Below, piece after piece: positions 1 through 5,683 of a stretch of 7,806 nt of DNA. This DNA comes from Clostridiales bacterium (GTDB lineage Bacteria; Bacillota; Clostridia; Christensenellales; Aristaeellaceae), in contig JAAZAQ010000056.1 in NCBI GenBank assembly GCA_012514225.1, forward strand, positions 1 through 7,806. Direction: 5' to 3'. How positions within the stretch are numbered: the stretch's first letter is position 1; each line of letters opens with the position of its first letter. Both the position numbers and the translations under genes were made by a program. Under the pieces are notes generated by a model, which made no database searches, was not told where the DNA came from, and saw only the letters and a program-made list of their open reading frames with translations.

Positions 1-1497
1 AAAAAGGACGGCCCGGTCTTCCTGGACGTCATCACCTACCGCATCTCCGGCCACAGCCCCTCGGACTCCAGCTCCTACCGCACCAAGGAGGAAATCGACG
101 AGTGGGAGGCCCAGGACAGCATCCTGTCCTACGGGAAGGAGCTGGTCAAGGCGGGGGTCTGCAAGCAGGCGGAGCTGGACAAAATCTGGGCGAAGGTGCG
201 CGAGGACATGGTGCGCAACCTCAAGCTGGCCATCGACGACAGCGTCTCCCCCCACATCCCGCTGCAGACGACCGACCCGGACTACATCGCCAACCTGATG
301 TTCTCCAACAAAAAAATCCGCGCCTTCGACGAGAAGCGCAAGCCGGAGACCCTCCTGCCCCGGGAGGAATGCCCCCGCGTCCAGCAGCTCGCCAAGAAGG
401 AGCGTTTCGGCCTGGACAAGGACGGCAAGCCCGTCTCCAAGAACCGCGTCTACCAGCTGCGCGACGCCATCGCCGAGCCCATCATCAACAAGTTCTACGA
501 GGACCCCACCCTCATCGCCTTCGGCGAGGACGTGAGGGACTGGGGCGGCGCCTTCGCCGTCTACCGCGGCATGACTGAGGCCCTGCCCTACCACCGCCTC
601 TTCAACACCCCCATCTCGGAGGCCGCCATCGTGGGCGCCGCGGTGGGCTACGCGATGTCCGGCGGCCGCGCGGTGGCGGAGCTCATGTACTGCGACTTCC
701 TGGGTCGCGCGGGGGACGAGGTGTTCAACCAGCTGTCCAAGTGGCAGTCCATGTCCGCCGGCATGCTCAGGATGCCCGTGGTGCTGCGCCTGTCCGTGGG
801 CAGCAAGTACGGCGCCCAGCACTCCCAGGACTGGTCCGCCCTGCCCGCCCATATCCCCGGGCTCAAGGTGGTCTTCCCGGCCACGCCCTACGACGCCAAG
901 GGCCTGATGCAGTCTGCCCTCAACGGCACGGACCCCGTGCTGTTCCTGGAGAGTCAGCGCATCTACGACGCAGCGGAGACCTTCCATGCCGGCGGCGTGC
1001 CGGAGGAGGAGTACGAAATCGCCTTCGGCGACCCGGACGTCAAGGTGGCGGGCTCCGACCTGACCATCCTCTCCATCGGCGCCACCCTCTACCGGGTGCT
1101 GCCGGCCGTGGACATGCTGCGCGAGAAGTACGGCCTGTCCACCGAGGTCATCGACGCGCGCAGCATCGTGCCCTTCGACTACCGCAAGGTCGTCGAGTCC
1201 GTCAAGAAGACCGGCCGCATCATCGTCACCGGCGACGCCTGCGAGCGCGGCAGCGTCATGCGCCAGATGGCCTCCACCATCACCGAGCTGGCCTTCGACT
1301 ACCTCGACGCGCCGCCGGTCGTCATCGGCGCGCGCAACTGGATCACCCCCGCCCACGAGCTGGAGGAGTCCTTCTTCCCGCAGCCTGAATGGTACCTGGA
1401 TGCCGTCAACGAGCGCCTGCTGCCCCTGCCCGGCCATGTGCCCGCCCGCAACTTCACCATCGGGGAGCAGCTCCGCGACAACCAGCGCGGCGTTTGA
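1..1497 (+). CDS. Fused alpha-beta E1 subunit of a 2-oxoacid dehydrogenase complex (5' end missing)
   Basis: Thiamine-diphosphate E1 component, expected to decarboxylate a 2-oxoacid and reductively acylate the lipoyl group of an E2 partner in the cytoplasm. The frame is open from base 1, so the gene begins upstream; 498 residues are visible. Residues 1 to about 100 match the end of an E1-alpha chain: YRISGHSPSDSSSYRTKEE is the conserved GHSxSD...YRTKEE loop. Residues of about 100-147 look like a charged linker. E1-beta begins near VYQLRDAIAEPI (150-161). It shows FGEDVRDWGGAF (Glu176, the likely cofactor-activating glutamate), GAQHSQDWSALPAHIPGLKV (His274, the conserved E1-beta histidine) and a full transketolase C-terminal domain. 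No stop separates the halves, so this is a genuine fusion. The GTG at 196 is internal, not a start. Substrate (pyruvate, branched-chain oxoacid or acetoin) cannot be told from this part. The downstream lplA supports a lipoate-dependent complex. Confidence 0.93.
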   Translation, partial: KKDGPVFLDVITYRISGHSPSDSSSYRTKEEIDEWEAQDSILSYGKELVKAGVCKQAELDKIWAKVREDMVRNLKLAIDDSVSPHIPLQTTDPDYIANLMFSNKKIRAFDEKRKPETLLPREECPRVQQLAKKERFGLDKDGKPVSKNRVYQLRDAIAEPIINKFYEDPTLIAFGEDVRDWGGAFAVYRGMTEALPYHRLFNTPISEAAIVGAAVGYAMSGGRAVAELMYCDFLGRAGDEVFNQLSKWQSMSAGMLRMPVVLRLSVGSKYGAQHSQDWSALPAHIPGLKVVFPATPYDAKGLMQSALNGTDPVLFLESQRIYDAAETFHAGGVPEEEYEIAFGDPDVKVAGSDLTILSIGATLYRVLPAVDMLREKYGLSTEVIDARSIVPFDYRKVVESVKKTGRIIVTGDACERGSVMRQMASTITELAFDYLDAPPVVIGARNWITPAHELEESFFPQPEWYLDAVNERLLPLPGHVPARNFTIGEQLRDNQRGV

Positions 1498-1520
1498 GGA
1501 AGAAATCGCACAAGGAACGC

Positions 1521-1554
1521 GGGGGAGGGCGCTTTTGAAAAAGCGCCCTCCCCC
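1521..1554. repeat. Perfect GC-rich palindrome, possible terminator or dispersed intergenic repeat
   Basis: GGGGGAGGGCGCTTTT (1521-1536) is followed after two bases by its exact reverse complement (1539-1554), giving a 16-bp inverted repeat; in RNA the loop would open to about four bases. It lies 23 bases after the E1 stop, where a terminator is expected, but no T-run follows. Instead a C-rich stretch (about 1556-1567) continues. The length and perfection suggest a mobile or dispersed repeat that may also stop or stabilise the E1 transcript. Its role is inferred. Confidence 0.7.
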
Positions 1555-1633
1555 GTGCCCCCTCCCAGAAAACCTGATTGAATATGACAAGCAGCCGCGT
1601 CCTGACAAGCGCTGCACCCGCGGCGGCTTGCCG

Positions 1634-1650
1634 GGGGTTGAACCAACCCC
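1634..1650 (+). other. Small intergenic hairpin
   Basis: GGGGTTG and CAACCCC form a 7-bp inverted repeat around AAC. A second short repeat, CCCGG-TT-CCGGG (1655-1666), follows at once. Neither has a T-run. They may be remnants of the E1 transcript end, or chance in GC-rich DNA. Confidence 0.35.
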
Positions 1651-1667
1651 TCCTCCCGGTTCCGGGC

Positions 1668-1697
1668 TTGATTAAAACCGGCTCCGCGGTGTATGAA
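1668..1697 (+). promoter_or_regulatory. Weak candidate promoter for lplA
   Basis: TTGATT (1668-1673) and TATGAA (1692-1697) are separated by 18 bases. Each box matches the housekeeping consensus at four of six positions. It is placed sensibly, about 60 bases before the lplA start, and the preceding palindrome may end the E1 transcript, so a separate promoter is plausible. The match is weak. Confidence 0.3.
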
Positions 1698-1714
1698 CCA
1701 CTACATGAATGAGC

Positions 1715-1742
1715 CAGGGGACGATATCCCCGGCGTCCCCTG
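1715..1742 (+). promoter_or_regulatory. Hairpin directly upstream of the lplA ribosome-binding site
   Basis: CAGGGGACG (1715-1723) and CGTCCCCTG (1734-1742) are perfect 9-base inverted arms around a 10-base loop. The stem ends immediately before the AAAGGA ribosome-binding site (1743-1748). It would sit in the 5' leader of lplA mRNA and could affect stability or ribosome access. No T-run follows, so it is not a classical terminator. Confidence 0.5.
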
Positions 1743-1755
1743 AAAGGAATTCCTG

Positions 1756-2733
1756 ATGCCCAACCGCCTGTACGAAACCCCCGGCACCGACCCCGCGCTG
1801 AACCTGGCCGTCGAGGAGGCGCTGCTGCTGTCGCAGTCGCCGGAGCCGGCGCTGTTCCTGTGGCAGAACGCCCACACCGTCGTTATCGGCCGGGGGCAGA
1901 ACGCCTGGAAGGAATGCCGGACGGCGCTGCTGTCGGAGGAGGGCGGCACGCTGGTGCGGCGCACCACCGGGGGCGGTGCGGTCTACCACGACCTGGGCAA
2001 CCTGAACTTTTCCTTCGTCATGCCGCAGGGGCTCTACGACGTGACCCGGCAGCTGGACGTCATCCGCAAGGCGGTGGCGCGCTTCGGCATCGAGACGGCC
2101 GCCTCCGGCCGCAACGACATCGTGCTGTCCTCCTCCGGCGCCAAGTTCTCCGGCAACGCCTTCCGGCACCTGCCGCTTTCCTCCCTGCACCACGGCACCA
2201 TCCTGATGGATGTGGACGTGTCCCTGCTGGGGCGCTATCTGGCGCCGTCGGCCACGAAGCTGCAGGCCAAGGGCGTGGAGTCGGTCCGCTCCCGGGTGGG
2301 CAACCTGAAGGAGCACGCGCCGGGGATGACCATCCCCTCGCTCAAGGAGGCGCTGTTTGAGGCTTTCGCCGAAGAGTACGGCCCCGCGCGGCCCTTCGCC
2401 TGGGAGGAGGCGCTGCCCGCCCGGCAGGTGGACGAGCTGAGCCGCAAATACCGCGACTGGGAGTGGACCTACGGCAAGACGCCGCGCTTCGACGCGCTGC
2501 TGGAAAACCGCTTCCCCTGGGGCGGGGTGGAAATCAACCTCTCCCTGAAAAACGGCCGGGTGACCTCCGCCGTTTGCTTCACCGACGCGAACGACGCCGA
2601 ACTCGCCGCGCGGCTGGGCCGCGCGCTGGAATGCCGCGCCTTCACGCCCGGGGAACTGGGCGCCGGGCTGTCGGACAGCGCCTTCCCCGAGGACCGCGAC
2701 GTCGCGGCGTGGCTTTCCGGGCTTCAATTGTAG
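1756..2733 (+). CDS. lplA: Lipoate-protein ligase A
   Basis: Cytoplasmic enzyme of 325 residues that activates lipoate with ATP and attaches it to the lipoyl lysine of E2 or GcvH proteins. The N-terminal biotin/lipoate-ligase fold shows RRTTGGGAVYHDLGNLNFSF (68-87), the lipoyl-adenylate-binding signature; GRNDI (118-122) followed by GAKFSGNAF (128-136), with Lys130 the likely catalytic lysine; HHGTIL (145-150); and SVRSRVGNL (176-184). A C-terminal accessory domain follows, beginning around WEWTYGKTPRF (235-245). The length fits two-domain ligases of the LplA type, so it is probably self-sufficient for activation and transfer. The ATG is preceded by AAAGGA seven bases upstream, and the conserved NLAVEEALL follows soon after. 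It comes after the E1 gene in the same direction, 258 bases away, and most likely lipoylates that complex's E2. Octanoyl transferase (LipM) relatives share the fold, but the C-terminal domain favours LplA. Confidence 0.93.
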   Translation: MPNRLYETPGTDPALNLAVEEALLLSQSPEPALFLWQNAHTVVIGRGQNAWKECRTALLSEEGGTLVRRTTGGGAVYHDLGNLNFSFVMPQGLYDVTRQLDVIRKAVARFGIETAASGRNDIVLSSSGAKFSGNAFRHLPLSSLHHGTILMDVDVSLLGRYLAPSATKLQAKGVESVRSRVGNLKEHAPGMTIPSLKEALFEAFAEEYGPARPFAWEEALPARQVDELSRKYRDWEWTYGKTPRFDALLENRFPWGGVEINLSLKNGRVTSAVCFTDANDAELAARLGRALECRAFTPGELGAGLSDSAFPEDRDVAAWLSGLQL

Positions 2734-2842
2734 TTTTCCTTTTGTTCCCCCGCGGCGGACGAATCCCTCCCGTTTGACGGTTTCGCTTCGGGGGCGCGCC
2801 GCGCCGCGCCTCGCGCGGGCGGCCGGCGACAGGCGGAAAACC

Positions 2843-2870
2843 TTGACAATACCGGCGGTTCCTGTAGAAT
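2843..2870 (+). promoter_or_regulatory. Housekeeping sigma-type promoter of the ABC transporter operon
   Basis: TTGACA (2843-2848) is a perfect -35 box and TAGAAT (2865-2870) a five-of-six -10 box, with a 16-base spacer. Transcription should start near 2877, giving a leader of roughly 100 bases before the ATPase start at 2976. It is by far the best promoter in the window and lies in the gap between lplA and the transporter genes, marking the operon start. The -10 box lies inside an inverted repeat, suggesting repression. Confidence 0.75.
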
Positions 2871-2889
2871 ACAGGCAATCAAACCGCCG
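2853..2889. promoter_or_regulatory. Nested inverted repeats over the promoter, putative operator
   Basis: The inner repeat CCTGTA-GAA-TACAGG (2861-2875) is perfect and contains the -10 box. Outer arms CGGCGGTT (2853-2860) and AACCGCCG (2882-2889) are also perfect; the left outer arm abuts the inner repeat and the right one is six bases away. The left arms lie upstream of the expected transcript start, so the structure acts at the DNA level if it acts at all. A dimeric repressor of the downstream sugar operon is the simplest reading. No regulator gene is in the window, and the repeat lacks the central CG usual in LacI-family operators. Confidence 0.55.
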
Positions 2890-2975
2890 CTTTTCACTTG
2901 AGCATAACATCAACCCTCGCCCGCGGGGCGGTTCGGATACACCCCGGCGCGGCCGGGCAGGTTGGAGGCTACGGC
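2871..2975 (+). other. Leader of the transporter mRNA with small hairpins
   Basis: The stretch from the -10 box to the ATPase start has two GC-rich stems: CGCCC-GCG-GGGCG (2918-2930) and CCCGGC-GCG-GCCGGG (2943-2957). The second ends seven bases before the GGAGG site, so it could tune translation. I recognise no riboswitch. An in-frame TTG at 2898 has no ribosome-binding site and is not a convincing start. Confidence 0.35.
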
Positions 2976-4514
2976 ATGCTGCCAGATTCCGTCGCGGAAC
3001 AGGAACCAGGGAAAACGCCCGCCCCGCCGGGGGAGCCGGTCCTGCAGATGCGGGGCATCTGCAAATCCTTCCCGGGCGTGGACGTCTTTTCCGGCTTCGA
3101 TTTCGACCTGCGCCGGGGCGAGGTGCACGGCATCTGCGGGGAGAACGGCGCGGGCAAGTCCACGCTGATCAAAATCCTCTCCGGCGCCTACGCGCCCGAC
3201 GCCGGGGACATCCTGCTGGACGGCAGGCGCGTCGGCCCGCTGACGCCGCGCACCGCGATGAGCCTGGGCATCCAGACAATTTACCAGGAGCACGCGCTCT
3301 ACCCGCTGCTGCCGGTGTATGAAAACCTCTTCGCCGGCAACGAGCCGGGGCGCGGCCCCTTCATCCGCAAGGCGGACATGATTTCCCGCGCCCGGGACGT
3401 GCTGCGCCGGATGAACTCCGGCATCTCCCCCTACGACATCGTGGGCAGCCTGGGCAGCGGCGAGCAAAAGACGGTCGAAATGGCACGCGCCTTCCTGCAG
3501 GAATCCAAAATCATGGTGCTCGACGAGCCGACGGCGTCCTTCTCCCAGAAGGAGACGGATCACCTGCTGGGCCTCATCCGGGTGCTCGCCGGGGAAGGCG
3601 TCAGCATCATCTATATCTCCCACCACCTCGACGAGGTGTTCAGGATTGCCGACCGGGTGACCGTCATCCGGGACGGGCAGAAAATCAACACCTACGAAAT
3701 CGCGCACTTGACCGAGCAGCAGCTCATCCGGGACATGGTCGGCCGCGACGTCTCCGCCTTTTACCAGCGGGAGCGGACCGACATCGGCGAGGTCATGTTC
3801 GAGGCGCGGGGCATCCGCGGCAAGGGCGTAAGGGACGCCTCCCTGAAGGTGCGCTCCGGGGAGGTGCTGGGCGTCGCCGGCATGGTGGGCTCCGGGCGGA
3901 CGGAATTGGCCAACCTGCTCTTCGGCGTGGAGCCCATGGAGGCGGGCGAGGTGGAAATCCGGGGCCGGAAGGTCACCCTGCGCACGCCGCTGGACGCGAT
4001 TTCCAACGGCATGTGCTACATCACCGAGGACCGCCAGTCCTCCGGCCTGGTGCTCATCCACTCCATCACCAAGAACGTGGTCATCGCCAGCTACGCCAAG
4101 ACGGGGAACCCCTTCGTCACCCCGGCGGAGGACGCGCAGCTGGCCCGCACCTACGTCAAGGCCATGAACGTGGTCACCCCGGGCGTGGAGCAGAAGGTGG
4201 TCTTCCTCTCCGGCGGCAACCAGCAGAAGGTCGTGCTGGCCAAATGGTTCGCCACCCAGGGTGACATCTTCAACTTCGACGAGCCCACCCGCGGCATCGA
4301 CGTGGGCGCCAAGGAGGAAATCTACAGGATCATGACGGGGCTATTGAAAGAGGGCAAGTGCATCCTGCTGATTTCCTCCGACATGCCCGAGCTGATCGCC
4401 ATGTCCGACCGGGTGATGGTGATGCGCGGCGGCGAGATGGTCGTCGGGATTGAGCGCCGGGAAGACATCAACGAAGAGAACATCCTGCATTACTCGATTG
4501 GAGGCGGCGTATGA
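2976..4514 (+). CDS. Sugar ABC transporter ATPase with two nucleotide-binding domains (RbsA/MglA type)
   Basis: Membrane-associated ATPase of 512 residues that powers carbohydrate import with the adjacent permease. Domain 1 (about 22-262): Walker A GENGAGKST (55-63), Q-loop YQEH (103-106), C-loop LGSGEQK (159-165), Walker B VLDEPTASF (181-189), and switch histidine in SHHLDE (215-220). Domain 2 (about 271-508): Walker A-like GMVGSGRTE (302-310) without the lysine, C-loop LSGGNQQK (411-418), Walker B FDEPTRGIDVGAK (434-446), and SSD instead of a switch histidine (467-469). Lysine loss in domain 2 is usual for this family. Glycine 160 replacing the C-loop serine is less usual. The ATG at 2976 is chosen because GGAGG (2964-2968) lies seven bases upstream and homology starts near PVLQMRGICKSF; a longer reading from TTG 2898 lacks such a site. 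The stop overlaps the permease start (ATGA), implying coupled translation. Substrate is unknown. Confidence 0.93.
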   Translation: MLPDSVAEQEPGKTPAPPGEPVLQMRGICKSFPGVDVFSGFDFDLRRGEVHGICGENGAGKSTLIKILSGAYAPDAGDILLDGRRVGPLTPRTAMSLGIQTIYQEHALYPLLPVYENLFAGNEPGRGPFIRKADMISRARDVLRRMNSGISPYDIVGSLGSGEQKTVEMARAFLQESKIMVLDEPTASFSQKETDHLLGLIRVLAGEGVSIIYISHHLDEVFRIADRVTVIRDGQKINTYEIAHLTEQQLIRDMVGRDVSAFYQRERTDIGEVMFEARGIRGKGVRDASLKVRSGEVLGVAGMVGSGRTELANLLFGVEPMEAGEVEIRGRKVTLRTPLDAISNGMCYITEDRQSSGLVLIHSITKNVVIASYAKTGNPFVTPAEDAQLARTYVKAMNVVTPGVEQKVVFLSGGNQQKVVLAKWFATQGDIFNFDEPTRGIDVGAKEEIYRIMTGLLKEGKCILLISSDMPELIAMSDRVMVMRGGEMVVGIERREDINEENILHYSIGGGV

Positions 4515-5545
4515 GGACGCTTGGAAAAGGGGGACAAACGGGGGGGCGTTCCGAAACGGGCCGCGGGCTGATGCAGCACGAAAACACGCCCATCCTGATG
4601 GTGCTGGTCGTGATGGTCCTGGTGGTCGTGCTGGTGGAATACCTGATGAAGGGCACGGCCAACTTCGTCAGCGGCATGAACATCTCCAACGTCCTCCTGC
4701 AGGTGTCGGTGACGGGCATCTTCGCCCTGAGCATGACCCTGGTGATGATTTCCGGCGGCATCGACCTGTCCATTGGCAACATGCTCAGCTTCCTCGCCAC
4801 CGGCATGGCCTACCTGATGCGCACCGCCAAGTGGGGCGAGCCGGAGACCCTGCTGCTGGCCCTGGCCGTGGGCATCGGGCTGCAGCTGGTGATGGGCCTC
4901 ATCATCTCGCGCACGCGGATTGAGCCCTTCATCGTCTCCCTGGGCTTCATGAGCATCTACCGCGGGCTGACCTACCTGATCACCAACGGCCGGGAAATCA
5001 CCATCATCGGCAAGCTGGAGTTCCTCAAGGCCGTGGTCTTCCGCGTGGGCCTCTTCGTGGTCACGGTGCCCATCGTGCTGTTCGTCGCGCTGTCCGTCAT
5101 CGTGGCGCTGGTGGTCAAGTACACCAAGTTCGGCCGCCGGGTCTACGCGGTGGGCGGCAACGAGGGCGCGGCCTACCTGGCCGGCATCAACGTGAAAAAC
5201 TTCAAGCTCCTCCTCTACGGCATCAACGGCCTGTTCGTCTCCATCGCGGCGATGACGATGCTGGCGCGCATCGGGACGGGCGCCCCCGTCATGGGCCTGG
5301 GCAAGGAAATCGAGGTCATCGCCGCGGTCGTCGTCGGCGGCACGGCCATGTCCGGCGGCAAGGGGAACATCTGGGGCACGGTGTTCGGCGTGCTGGTGCT
5401 GGGCATCATCTCCAACGCCCTGAACATCCTGGGCGTCAGCCCGCATTACCAGTACATCATCTCCGGGCTCCTCATCGTCTTCGCGGTCGTCGTCGGCTAC
5501 TACAGCAGCCAGCGCACCGTGCGCCGCGGCGTACGGAAGGCGTAG
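4511..5545 (+). CDS. Sugar ABC transporter permease (RbsC type)
   Basis: Integral membrane permease of 344 residues that forms the import channel. Hydrophobic segments lie near residues 27-45, 61-80, 84-103, 112-133, 138-158, 174-202, 231-252, 264-280, 286-307 and 313-331, in keeping with about ten helices. Family marks are SGGIDLSIGN (81-90), the cytoplasmic coupling region KFGRRVYAVGGNEGAAYLAG (206-225) and VVVGGTAMSGGKGNIWGT (273-290). The start at 4511 overlaps the ATPase stop and has GGAGG (4500-4504) six bases upstream. A start at Met21 would give a more usual, shorter N-terminus but lacks a clear ribosome-binding site. The N-terminal 20 residues are rich in Gly, Arg and Lys and are probably cytoplasmic. 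The transported sugar cannot be told from the sequence. Confidence 0.93.
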   Translation: MRTLGKGGQTGGRSETGRGLMQHENTPILMVLVVMVLVVVLVEYLMKGTANFVSGMNISNVLLQVSVTGIFALSMTLVMISGGIDLSIGNMLSFLATGMAYLMRTAKWGEPETLLLALAVGIGLQLVMGLIISRTRIEPFIVSLGFMSIYRGLTYLITNGREITIIGKLEFLKAVVFRVGLFVVTVPIVLFVALSVIVALVVKYTKFGRRVYAVGGNEGAAYLAGINVKNFKLLLYGINGLFVSIAAMTMLARIGTGAPVMGLGKEIEVIAAVVVGGTAMSGGKGNIWGTVFGVLVLGIISNALNILGVSPHYQYIISGLLIVFAVVVGYYSSQRTVRRGVRKA

Positions 5546-5566
5546 GGAAAACGGTTTCGTCCGTCC

Positions 5567-5586
5567 GGCACCGGGGAACAGGTGCC
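5567..5586 (+). other. Intercistronic hairpin between permease and binding-protein genes
   Basis: GGCACC (5567-5572) and GGTGCC (5581-5586) are perfect arms around an eight-base loop, 22 bases after the permease stop. There is no T-run, so termination is unlikely. Its position, just before an orphan ribosome-binding-like site, suggests an mRNA processing or stability element for the binding-protein message. That role is inferred. Confidence 0.4.
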
Positions 5587-5601
5587 TGAAAGCTCGACAG
5601 C

Positions 5602-5609
5602 AAGGAGGG
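5602..5609 (+). promoter_or_regulatory. Orphan Shine-Dalgarno-like site, possible mRNA stabiliser
   Basis: AAGGAGGG is a near-perfect anti-16S match, but no start codon lies at usable spacing (TTG at 5611 is too close, and that frame only shadows the binding-protein gene). It lies about 75 bases before the true start, which has its own AAGGAG. The sequence resembles the stabilising SD (STAB-SD) in the cryIIIA leader of Bacillus thuringiensis, where ribosome binding protects the downstream mRNA. Equivalence here is speculative. Confidence 0.3.
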
Positions 5610-5683
5610 ATTGCCGGGAAAAACCAGCCGCAAACGGGAACATCCGCACTTTTACGGGTTCAAAATCGAAAAGGAGAATGAAG

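Noticed and set aside
2694..2707. 14-base perfect palindrome CCGCGACGTCGCGG before the T-rich stretch after lplA
   Set aside because: It lies within the lplA coding sequence, has no loop for a good RNA hairpin and is more than 30 bases from the T-rich stretch, so it is not a convincing terminator.
2861..2875. LexA-type SOS box from CTGT...ACAG
   Set aside because: The spacing is five bases, whereas the E. coli-type LexA box needs eight, and the Bacillus-type box differs in sequence.
1672..4061. Two long - strand open frames opposite lplA and the ATPase gene
   Set aside because: Same cause: codon bias of the + strand genes. No ribosome-binding site or family motif supports them.
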